Below, piece by piece: positions 52,309-59,485 of a DNA stretch of 64,000 nucleotides. Numbering within the stretch: position 1 is the stretch's first letter; each line of letters begins with the position of its first letter. Source of the stretch: Candidatus Contendibacter sp. (GTDB lineage: Bacteria > Pseudomonadota > Gammaproteobacteria > Competibacterales > Competibacteraceae); NCBI GenBank assembly GCA_029624765.1, contig JARSSO010000028.1, forward strand, positions 34,146 to 98,145, written 5' to 3'. Under the pieces are notes generated by a model that was not told where the DNA came from, searched no databases, and saw only the letters and a list, made by a program, of their open reading frames with translations. The position numbers were made by a program, and so were the translations under genes.

Positions 52309-53687
52309 GATGTGGCTCCCTGCCCTTTCAACAGCAGGATGAAATCATTGGCAACCAGAAAATCCGCATGTGCCCGTATCAGCGAGCTGATCCAGAAGAT
52401 TTCGATGTCGCCGGGATTAACAAAGCCGAGTTTCCAGATCGGCGAGCTTTGGCTATCCCCGCTATCCACCACCTTATCAATGAGCTTGAGCGCGCCCGCC
52501 CAATCATCCAGCTTGGCCGAAGCCGAGGGATTCCCGGCCGTGCACCACGTCTTGATCTGATCCCAGAAATCAGGATTGAAATGCCAGCGTTCCCAAAGAT
52601 CGCGATGGAACTGGTGGATGTAGGCCGCGACCAAGACGCGCACAGCCCAAACGTTTCGTTGCTGGTTTCCCGTGGGGAAAGGCACGCAGGCGGCAAAGCG
52701 TGCCCATTGATTGACCAATGCCTTCAACCGCCGGGGATTGGGCGGCAGGCAGCGAATGCCGGCCATCGCCACCAGCAGAGCTTGCCGTTGCCCCGCGTCT
52801 CCAAGCCAGCCGGTCAACAACTCATCCGGTTTCGATGGCAAGGGCAATCGGTGAATGTCCGTGCAGATTTTTTCCAGGTAGTGGCTGGCCCGCAATTTGA
52901 GTTCGTCAACCGATGTATCCTTGGGCGCGGAAACCTCCTCGCGGATGGCATCGACCAGGATGCGCTCGTTCATGCCCAGCACGAACACGCAGTTGGAAAT
53001 GCTGAGGTAAATCTTCAATCCTTCCAGGAGACGAAAAGCCGCCTTGGGGTTGCAACGGTCGAGGTCGTCGATGAAAACGACCACGCGGGCGGCTTTGGAG
53101 TCCGGCAACAGACACTTGATGGTTTCATGCAGGTGGTCACGGATGGAATCAGTCGGCAAGCTCTCGGCAAGATGTTCCTTTTCCCAGCGTTCGCCGAGCT
53201 TTTCGATCTTCTCGGCGCTCGGCAAGCCCTCAACGCCAATCGCTTTCCCCACGTCCGCAAGACTGTCGAGCGTGTAGCGCAACGCGATGGTCCCGAATTT
53301 CTTGAACTTCTCCACCACGGCGGGCAACCTCGCCATCTGCCGCCGCATCTCCTGAAGCAGCGCCACCACCGGCACCGGCTCGTTCTGATAGCGCCAGGCA
53401 TCGAACCAAATCGTGGCAATCTTTTTTTGGAGTGCCTTCTGCGCCTCAGACGGTTTGAAATGCTCGGGGCAAAAGACGGAACCATCCTTGCGGGGTGGCT
53501 CACCGCCCAACCGCCATTGCAGTTGCCGCATGAAGCTGGTCTTGCCGCTGCCCCAGTCGCCGTGTATTCCCAGCACATGAGGAGTCGGACACCGTTGAAT
53601 GTGCTCGTTCAAGCGTTTGAGTTCGGAATCCCAATCCAGCTTGTCATCAAGCGTGGGCAAATCATCGAGAAACGCGGGGTCGGGCAT
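52305..53687 (-). CDS. KAP-family P-loop NTPase
   Basis: 460 residues. Walker A is GDWGSGKTS at 43-51. The KAP-typical IWFDAWRYQNEP lies at about 93-104. Walker B is VVVFIDDLDRCNP at about 202-214, with sensor-like FVLGMNERIL following. The usual transmembrane insertion of KAP proteins seems absent; the segment at about 120-180 is charged and helical, so the protein is probably soluble. KAP NTPases are known in phage-defence and prophage contexts. It is the upstream gene of a two-gene operon with the NACHT-LRR protein (4 bp overlap). Confidence 0.92.
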   Translation of the reverse strand: MPDPAFLDDLPTLDDKLDWDSELKRLNEHIQRCPTPHVLGIHGDWGSGKTSFMRQLQWRLGGEPPRKDGSVFCPEHFKPSEAQKALQKKIATIWFDAWRYQNEPVPVVALLQEMRRQMARLPAVVEKFKKFGTIALRYTLDSLADVGKAIGVEGLPSAEKIEKLGERWEKEHLAESLPTDSIRDHLHETIKCLLPDSKAARVVVFIDDLDRCNPKAAFRLLEGLKIYLSISNCVFVLGMNERILVDAIREEVSAPKDTSVDELKLRASHYLEKICTDIHRLPLPSKPDELLTGWLGDAGQRQALLVAMAGIRCLPPNPRRLKALVNQWARFAACVPFPTGNQQRNVWAVRVLVAAYIHQFHRDLWERWHFNPDFWDQIKTWCTAGNPSASAKLDDWAGALKLIDKVVDSGDSQSSPIWKLGFVNPGDIEIFWISSLIRAHADFLVANDFILLLKGQGATS

Positions 53688-53928
53688 GGCGGCTCTTCCC
53701 TATGCGGACGGTGCTTCGTTTCAACGCACCACGAACATACGAACGTGGAATGAGTTGCCTCATAGTGTTGGCGAGAATGGAACCAACGGCAAGCAGGGAC
53801 AGCCACCAGTTCCGCTGGTGAAAAATCGATCCTTGTCTCCGGTCTTGCTTTTCCACCACTATTGGACGCTTGGAGCAACGCGCTCCATAAAGAAAGCTCA
53901 TCAATCACGCTCGAAGGGATCAACCACG

Positions 53929-54222
53929 ATGCTGGACACTCTCACCTTGGATCATTGGCGCGAATGCCTGGGGCAGGATTTTCACGTCCGTCTCGGCCCA
54001 GAGGCCGGGCTCGACCTGAAACTGACCTCCGCCACGCCGCTGGGGGCCGAAAGCGGTTACCGTCGGCAGCCCTATTCCCTGCTGTTCGCCGGACCGCTGA
54101 CGCCGTTGTTGCCGCAAGCCACTTACCCGTTGCACAACGAGTCGATGGGCGAGTTGGGGATTTTCCTCGTTCCCCTCGGCCCGCGGGGTCAGACCATGCG
54201 TTACGAGGCGATTTTTACCTGA
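53929..54222 (+). CDS. DUF6916-like small protein
   Basis: 97 residues: LTLDHWRECLGQDFHV at the start, then short beta strands with conserved YSLLFAGPLTPLLPQATYPL and GIFLVPLGPRG. This matches the DUF6916 domain found near MdpB-like tail-collar genes. A related, signal-peptide-bearing copy is at 54718. No function is known. AAGGGAT precedes the ATG. It is convergent with the GNAT gene, with 8 bp overlap. Confidence 0.75.
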   Translation: MLDTLTLDHWRECLGQDFHVRLGPEAGLDLKLTSATPLGAESGYRRQPYSLLFAGPLTPLLPQATYPLHNESMGELGIFLVPLGPRGQTMRYEAIFT

Positions 54223-54718
54223 GCGCTCCGGCTGGCCGGTTGGCCGGTGGCTCCACCGCGAGCAGGAGATAGACGCCGGTCTCGCCGACCGGCGCGAACC
54301 CCAGACGCCGATACAGCCGCAGCGCGGGGTTGTAGCGTTCGACGTGGATGGTCAACCGCCGGCCGGTAGCGGCGGCTTCCTCCAGCAGCTCGCGCAACAA
54401 CCGGCCGCCGATGCCGCGATTGCGGTGCTCGGGCAGCAGCGCGATGTCCATGATGCGAATCTCATCTTTCCAGCGCGCCACGTAAAGCCGGCCGATGGGT
54501 TCGTCGTCCAGCACGATGAGGTCGAGCCGGGCGCCCGGATAGTGGGTTCGGTAATGATGGTCCTGCGCCTCGAACTGCTGGACGAGAAACGCCTGTTTTT
54601 GCGCCTCGTCCCAGTGGGTCAGGGCCAGTTCCTCCAGGCGGGTGCTGGCATAGACGCGAAAGAGAAAATCGCGGTCCTCGGGACAAACCGGGCGGAAGGT
54701 GGGCGATGGCCGGGACAT
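54215..54718 (-). CDS. GNAT-family N-acetyltransferase
   Basis: 167 residues with the GNAT fold. The acetyl-CoA loop is ALLPEHRNRGIGGRLLREL (motif A, about 93-111), followed by LTIHVERYNPALRLYRRLGF (motif B region). It acetylates an unknown amine. Its ATG overlaps the TAA of the upstream DUF6916-like gene by one base (TAATG), so the two are coupled. Confidence 0.9.
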   Translation of the reverse strand: MSRPSPTFRPVCPEDRDFLFRVYASTRLEELALTHWDEAQKQAFLVQQFEAQDHHYRTHYPGARLDLIVLDDEPIGRLYVARWKDEIRIMDIALLPEHRNRGIGGRLLRELLEEAAATGRRLTIHVERYNPALRLYRRLGFAPVGETGVYLLLAVEPPANRPAGALR

Positions 54719-55158
54719 TAGCGCAGCAGGTTGAAAATGGCTTGGTAATACCGGCCCTTGGCGTCGGTTTTGCCGGTGGGTCCGATCAACAGTTGGAACT
54801 CGCCGGAGGTGAGGTGCTGGAATTGGTATACCCCACTGGGAAGGGGATCGTCGGCGGGACCGAGAAAGCGCGCAGCGAACTGCTCGGTCTTCTTGTCGCG
54901 ACGCAAGCCCTCCACCGCCACCAGCTTCAGGTTGACGACCTTGCGCAAGCCGGGGCCGCCATAAACGGAGAACGTCTCGCCGACGTGGGCCTTGAGGCTA
55001 TCGTAGCTGAAGCGCTCGCCCAGCGACGGCAATGCTTTTTTCGGGCCGGGCGGCTGCCCCTTGGTCGCCGGACCGGCGGCCATCCCGAGTGAGACTTGAC
55101 CGCCCAGCGCGATGCCCGCGCCATAGGTCATGGCAACCAGAAATGTGCGTCTGTTCAT
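54718..55158 (-). CDS. Exported DUF6916-like protein
   Basis: 146 residues from ATG 55158. MNRRTFLVAMTYGAGIALGG resembles a Tat-type signal (twin Arg, hydrophobic region). A domain with the DUF6916 pattern follows: LKAHVGETFSVYGGPGLRKV, ARFLGPADDPLPSGVYQFQH and FQLLIGPTGKTD. It shows the same order of blocks as the 53929 protein, so it is a divergent paralogue. It would be exported while the other is cytosolic. Confidence 0.75.
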   Translation of the reverse strand: MNRRTFLVAMTYGAGIALGGQVSLGMAAGPATKGQPPGPKKALPSLGERFSYDSLKAHVGETFSVYGGPGLRKVVNLKLVAVEGLRRDKKTEQFAARFLGPADDPLPSGVYQFQHLTSGEFQLLIGPTGKTDAKGRYYQAIFNLLR

Positions 55159-55250
55159 GGGGCGATGGGGGAGGTGGAAGGTGGGAGTGTCCGCCTGCTG
55201 GAGTGGGGTCAGTCGCCAGCGGGCGAGGGAGGCCAACGCTTGCACCTCGT

Positions 55251-55688
55251 TTAGCGGGCGGCAGCCAGCGGATTGGCGAGTTTGAGCCGGTCGAAACGGG
55301 TGAAATCCTTGTCGGTGCTGCACAGGGTCGCGCCATGTTCAATCGCCAGTGCGGCCAAGTGAGCGTCCATCACCAGCGGACCGGTTGCCTGACCGTTCTG
55401 CAACAACGCCGTCAGGATGGGCCAGTGCCTCGCGGTCGGTTGCAGGATATCCACGCAAGGACGAGCCAGCCAGTCGTCGACGATGGCGGTGGCTTCGGCA
55501 ATCGAGTAGGGATTCGCATAAATTTTCCGATGGGTAGCGATGCGTAAAAAGGCGAGTATCGTCACCCATGCGAGCCGTATCGGTTCCGCCTCCGACAGGT
55601 TTTTTTCCAGCCATTGTTTCGCGGCGCCGTGCAGGGTGCTGGAATCATCGTAGGCATAAAGCAAAATGTTGGCGTCGATGAGCCTCAT
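55251..55688 (-). CDS. vapC: VapC-type PIN-domain toxin
   Basis: 145 residues. The PIN fold has acidic residues of the ribonuclease site in RLIDANILLYAYDDS (Asp 5 region), LVMDAHLAALAIEHG and STDKDFTRF. These are typical of VapC toxins that cut RNA. It overlaps the antitoxin gene by 4 bp at 55685-55688, in antitoxin-toxin order. Confidence 0.9.
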   Translation of the reverse strand: MRLIDANILLYAYDDSSTLHGAAKQWLEKNLSEAEPIRLAWVTILAFLRIATHRKIYANPYSIAEATAIVDDWLARPCVDILQPTARHWPILTALLQNGQATGPLVMDAHLAALAIEHGATLCSTDKDFTRFDRLKLANPLAAAR

Positions 55689-55930
55689 TTATGAAGAGCC
55701 CCTTCCACCAGTTCGAGCAAATCGCCGATGTTGTCGTACTCTATCGGGATGCGTGGCCGCAGATCTCGCGCCCGAACCACGAATGGGTCGGTCGCCCGCG
55801 CCTCTCGCGGTGTGTTGAGGCCAAGCCGCAGGTAAAAGTTGACCATCTCCTTAAAGGGCTTTCCGCTACGCCCCATTTCTTCCTTCAGCTTGGCGGCGAT
55901 GTCGTCGTCCAGGGTCAATGTCGTTCGCAT
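55685..55930 (-). CDS. vapB: VapB-type antitoxin
   Basis: 81 residues from ATG 55930 (MRTTLTLDDDIAAKLKEE), a ribbon-helix-helix start. The acidic C-terminus (PIEYDNIGDLLELVEGALHK) would bind the toxin. The stop overlaps the vapC start, the standard TA organisation. An upstream in-frame opening to 55969 adds no domain. Confidence 0.9.
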   Translation of the reverse strand: MRTTLTLDDDIAAKLKEEMGRSGKPFKEMVNFYLRLGLNTPREARATDPFVVRARDLRPRIPIEYDNIGDLLELVEGALHK

Positions 55931-56052
55931 GATCTTGATGCTTTTGTTATGACATCTTGATGCTATCACCGCCTCGAATTCGCCGCAAGGGCATTGCCCT
56001 GCTCGATACCCGGCCTACCAGATCAACAATCGAAACCTGTCGGGAATGGGTA

Positions 56053-57264
56053 TTACGCAGGTTCAACACCTTGGCCGCCACGGAGCAGCCCGCACAGGCG
56101 TTCGCCGATGGTTCGCCAGTCGAAGGCCGGTGAACTCGCGTGCAGACGCGCCGCTCGCGCCGCGCGAGCATAGTGAACCGGATCGTCGCGCAGGTCGGCG
56201 AACGCGCGCGCGACCGCGATGACGTCGACCTCGCCCATCCGCAGCGGCGAAGAATCCGTGTAGCAGGGTTGGGTTGGAACCCGAATCGCGGCATCGCCCC
56301 AAAGCTCGGCCATGGCGGCGTGATCCGGCACTATTTGCGGCACGCCAGCCGCGGCGTGTTCGAAGCTCACCAATCCAAATCCCTCGCCGAGCGCGGTGTT
56401 GACCCCAAGCGCGCAGGCGTTGTAAAGCCGGTTGAGTTCCTCGTCATCGACCGGACCCGGCGCCGGCGGCCAGAAGATCACCCGCTTTCGAAGGCCGAGC
56501 GCGTCGGCCTGTTGCTTGAGTGCATCGACGAACGGTGGGTGAGCAATCGCTTGGTGCAGACACAAGCGCACGTCGTCGGCGCGACCCTGGGCAAAGCGCG
56601 CGAAGGCAGCCAGGGTGAGATCGATGCGCTTGCGCGGGTCGGGCCGGCTGGCGTTGAGCACCACGAAGCTGGGCCGGTCAAGCTCGAAATACTCTTGCGC
56701 CATCCGCATCCGCGCAGCGATCGAGTCCGCCTGCTCGATGGGCAACAGCGGACGAAAACCGCCAAGATCGACGCCGTGCCCCGCCACCGCGACCTTGATC
56801 GAAGATCGCTGGCTTGCAAGAGCGGCGCGCAGATCGCGGGCGGCGCATTCGGTGTAGGTGACGAGCGTGCCGTAGCCATCCAGTTCGTCGACCAGTTCGG
56901 CGCGTTCCAGTCGTCCATCCAGGGGCAGATAACCGAGCATCGGGACTTTGCCCTTGATCGCGGCCAGTTCGCGTGAATAGTGCTTGAGATACCACAAGTC
57001 GTTCAGGACCAGGATGGCGTCGGCGGCCAGCGTGTCCCAGTTCAAGCGCAGCGCGTAGGCGCCCATCAGGTCGCCGCCGGTCAGATTGGTGGGCAGCAGC
57101 CGAACTCCGGTGGCGAGATCGGTCGGCGGGCCTTGGTAACCGACGCCGACCCAGGTGATGCGGTGCTCGCGGACCAGATACGGGAGCACTGCCTGAAGCA
57201 CGCGCGTGAAGCCGGTGCCCGGTCGGTACCAGCCGCAGAGCACCAGATGCGCGAGTGGAGTCAA
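56053..57264 (-). CDS. Family-1 glycosyltransferase (GT4-like)
   Basis: 403 residues starting at TTG 57264, which overlaps the upstream gene's TGA (TTGA); no ATG lies near. Two Rossmann-like halves: WYRPGTGFTRVLQAVLPYLV at the start, VLNASRPDPRKRIDLTLAAFAR (C-terminal domain entry), and ALGEGFGLVSFEHAAAG with the Glu-x7-Glu motif of GT4 enzymes. It transfers a sugar from a nucleotide donor to an unknown acceptor. Adjacent to tail-collar and surface-protein genes, it may glycosylate one of them. Confidence 0.88.
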   Translation of the reverse strand: MTPLAHLVLCGWYRPGTGFTRVLQAVLPYLVREHRITWVGVGYQGPPTDLATGVRLLPTNLTGGDLMGAYALRLNWDTLAADAILVLNDLWYLKHYSRELAAIKGKVPMLGYLPLDGRLERAELVDELDGYGTLVTYTECAARDLRAALASQRSSIKVAVAGHGVDLGGFRPLLPIEQADSIAARMRMAQEYFELDRPSFVVLNASRPDPRKRIDLTLAAFARFAQGRADDVRLCLHQAIAHPPFVDALKQQADALGLRKRVIFWPPAPGPVDDEELNRLYNACALGVNTALGEGFGLVSFEHAAAGVPQIVPDHAAMAELWGDAAIRVPTQPCYTDSSPLRMGEVDVIAVARAFADLRDDPVHYARAARAARLHASSPAFDWRTIGERLCGLLRGGQGVEPA

Positions 57265-57800
57265 GCGTCGCTCAGTTGCACGGGGGTGTAGACGGTCTTG
57301 CCCTGAATGACGACCGGCAACAACTGAACGGTCAGCACCGGACCCACGTTCGTGGCCGCGATGTTGCTGGCTTCGAAGCCGGGCAGGTTCTGATTGCCGA
57401 GCACGCCGACCAGCGCGTAGCCGAAGGTCCCCATGGTGCCGCAGCCGAACTGCTGCGCGATCTGCTCGACGCGGCGCAATTCGCGGCCAGCTCCGTTGAG
57501 ATCGAGGAAGTTGAACAAATCGCCCGTTGGCGTCACGTCCAGACCCAGCCCGAGGGTGGCGACGATCAGGATGTAGTCGCTGCTGTTGTAGGGCCCGAGA
57601 TTGGGCGCGACATTCGGCGCCTTTTGCAATTGGTTGTAGACGACGTTCAGCGAGCCGCGCTCGATCACCACGAACCAGTAGGCGCGGCCGCTGGACGGCG
57701 ATTGTTGGACAAGCACGTTCTTGCCGATGGCGATGCTGGCCCACAGGAATTGAGTGTCGCGTGAACTGACCACGGACAATGGAACGGAATTGTCAGCCAT
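57261..57800 (-). CDS. Hypothetical protein of the tail-collar cluster
   Basis: 179 residues: beta-rich, with MADNSVPLSVVSSRDTQFLW at the start and GTMGTFGYALVGVLGNQNLP later. No signal peptide. GAAGGATAT precedes the ATG. It is not a recognised enzyme. Its stop overlaps the glycosyltransferase start, and tail-collar genes lie upstream, so it is part of the same unit. A structural or substrate role is possible. Confidence 0.65.
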   Translation of the reverse strand: MADNSVPLSVVSSRDTQFLWASIAIGKNVLVQQSPSSGRAYWFVVIERGSLNVVYNQLQKAPNVAPNLGPYNSSDYILIVATLGLGLDVTPTGDLFNFLDLNGAGRELRRVEQIAQQFGCGTMGTFGYALVGVLGNQNLPGFEASNIAATNVGPVLTVQLLPVVIQGKTVYTPVQLSDA

Positions 57801-57905
57801 GGGAATATCCTTCGAAAGTGGGTGAATTTAAACGATTTTGGAATTCAGCGTATCGCCCGAACCTCGACCCGGTCGAACGAAATCGCGCTATTTCAGGCAG
57901 GTTCT

Positions 57906-58427
57906 TCAAGTCCGGGGCGGATACACTCCCTGTAGCGCGATACAGAAGTAGAAGGTCAGATAGGGTTGCATGTTGTTGTGCGGTTGGTCGCCGCCAGTGG
58001 GGGCAAGCGCATTGGGAGACATCCCTTGGAGACCGCTGGTCGTGGTCTGGTAAAGCGATGCACCGACCGACCGGCCAAGAATCTCGTTCGCGGGCGCGCG
58101 GTCTTCGGCAGGCTGATTCGACGCCATGACGCTGTGGCTATGCGCCGGAATTTCCGACTCAAGCAACGATACTGTCTCGCTGCCGCCGGTCTCCCCCAGA
58201 TCATGCAGCGACAATCCGTGCCCTTGGCCTGGATGCATGGGCGCGCGGCCCTGCAAGTCAGGGAGGGCAAAGTTGCTCTTGCCGTTTCCACCATAGGTAG
58301 TGCCCAGCAGCGAAAACAGCGCCGTGTTCTGCGACAGCGGCATCAACTGCCCGTCGCACCATGCCCAGCCTTTAGGGGCGAAGTTGAACGGAAAAATTCT
58401 GATCTCAGCGACGAATGGATCGGCCAT
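57906..58427 (-). CDS. Tail-collar domain protein (MdpB-like), copy 3
   Basis: 173 residues. A Tail_Collar fold at the N-terminus, IFPFNFAPKGWAWCDGQLMP (about 11-30), is followed by LFSLLGTTYGGNGKSNFALP, LQGRAPMHPGQGHG and GETGGSETVSLLESEIPAHS. The C-terminal block is FYFCIALQGVYPPRT. The same pattern is shared by the two genes upstream. Related MdpB/microcystin-dependent proteins are found outside phages, with unknown function. AGAAGGG precedes the ATG. Confidence 0.9.
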   Translation of the reverse strand: MADPFVAEIRIFPFNFAPKGWAWCDGQLMPLSQNTALFSLLGTTYGGNGKSNFALPDLQGRAPMHPGQGHGLSLHDLGETGGSETVSLLESEIPAHSHSVMASNQPAEDRAPANEILGRSVGASLYQTTTSGLQGMSPNALAPTGGDQPHNNMQPYLTFYFCIALQGVYPPRT

Positions 58428-58442
58428 GGTGATGATGCCCTT

Positions 58443-58955
58443 CTAGGTCGGCGACGGAAAAATCCCAAACAGTGAGATGATGAAGTCGATACACAAATAC
58501 GGCTGGAAGTTGGTATGGGGCTGGCTGCCCCCCGTCGCGGTGACCGAATTGGGGAAAAGCGGCGTATTCGCGGGAAAGCTCGACGGCGAAAGATAGGGCT
58601 CATAGGTCGTGTTCTGGGCGAGCACGGCGTTCGGCGCGTTGGCGGTCGAGGCGTTATTGGCGGTCGCCAGCAAAGGATGACCGTGCGCGGGAATCTGACT
58701 GATCGTAAGCGCGATCTCCTCGACGCCGCCGGTTTCGGCCAAAATAAAGCCGCTACCCTGGTGAATGGGAATACGCCCGCGCAGATCGGGCAGCGCAAAC
58801 GTGCTCTCGCCGTCCCCCCCGTAGGTCGTGCCAATCAACTGAAACAGCGTCTCGTTCTCGCTGATCGGCAGCAGTTGCCCTTCGCAAAACATCCACCCGG
58901 CGGGGGCGAAGTTGCCCGCGAACATGCGAATTTCGCCGACATAGGGTTGCGCCAT
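58443..58955 (-). CDS. Tail-collar domain protein (MdpB-like), copy 2
   Basis: 170 residues, paralogue of the genes on both sides. MFAGNFAPAGWMFCEGQLLP, LFQLIGTTYGGDGESTFALP, LRGRIPIHQGSG, EIALTISQIPAHGHPLL and the end FIISLFGIFPSPT are present. The length and blocks match copies 1 and 3. TAGGAGAT precedes the ATG. The central loop (about 105-140) differs from the others and may be the ligand-contacting part. Confidence 0.92.
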   Translation of the reverse strand: MAQPYVGEIRMFAGNFAPAGWMFCEGQLLPISENETLFQLIGTTYGGDGESTFALPDLRGRIPIHQGSGFILAETGGVEEIALTISQIPAHGHPLLATANNASTANAPNAVLAQNTTYEPYLSPSSFPANTPLFPNSVTATGGSQPHTNFQPYLCIDFIISLFGIFPSPT

Positions 58956-58964
58956 CGGTATCTC

Positions 58965-59465
58965 CTAGGTGGGTGACGGGAAGATGCCCTGCAGGGCGAT
59001 ACAAAAATTCAGCGTCAGAAAAGGCTGCATGTTGAGATGCGCTTGACTGCCGCCCACATTGGCGATGCTCTGGGGCGCCATGGCGACCAGGTTCTGCGCC
59101 GCGCCGTAGGAGAGGTTGAGCGGGCTCGCCAAAACATGGTTTGCGGGATTCGGATCATTTCCCTGGGAGGCTGAAGCCTCCAGGACATGTGTATGCGTCG
59201 GTAGCTCCGCAATCGACAGCGTGTGCGCCTGCTCGCCACCACGCTCACCAAGCGTGTGACCGCTCCCAACGTGGATCGGTGTCCGCCCGCGCAGGTCTGG
59301 CAACCCAAAGTTCACTCGCCCATCGCCGCCGAAGGTGGTGCCGAGCAGCGAGAACAGCGCCTGGTTCTGGTTGATCGGCAGGAGTTGGCCGTTGCACAAG
59401 GCCCAACCTTTCGGGGCGAACACAAAGCTCATGATGCGGATCTCGGAAAGAAATGGTTCCGCCAT
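58965..59465 (-). CDS. Tail-collar domain protein (MdpB-like), copy 1
   Basis: 166 residues, the first of three tandem paralogues. MSFVFAPKGWALCNGQLLPI, LFSLLGTTFGGDGRVNFGLP, LRGRTPIHVGSGH, EQAHTLSIAELPTHTHVLEA and FLTLNFCIALQGIFPSPT are present. A strong AAGGAGGG ribosome-binding site precedes the ATG. It follows the giant surface-protein gene by 20 bp on the same strand, so all may be one transcript. Confidence 0.93.
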   Translation of the reverse strand: MAEPFLSEIRIMSFVFAPKGWALCNGQLLPINQNQALFSLLGTTFGGDGRVNFGLPDLRGRTPIHVGSGHTLGERGGEQAHTLSIAELPTHTHVLEASASQGNDPNPANHVLASPLNLSYGAAQNLVAMAPQSIANVGGSQAHLNMQPFLTLNFCIALQGIFPSPT

Positions 59466-59485
59466 AAAACCCTCCTTTTACTGTT

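Noticed and set aside
53609..53923. Minus-strand open frame overlapping the KAP start
   Set aside because: Overlaps the start of a well-supported KAP gene in another frame and has no family sequence.
57906..59465. Prophage tail region
   Set aside because: Only collar-domain proteins are present; no other phage structural, lysis or integrase genes are seen, and such collar proteins occur widely outside phages.
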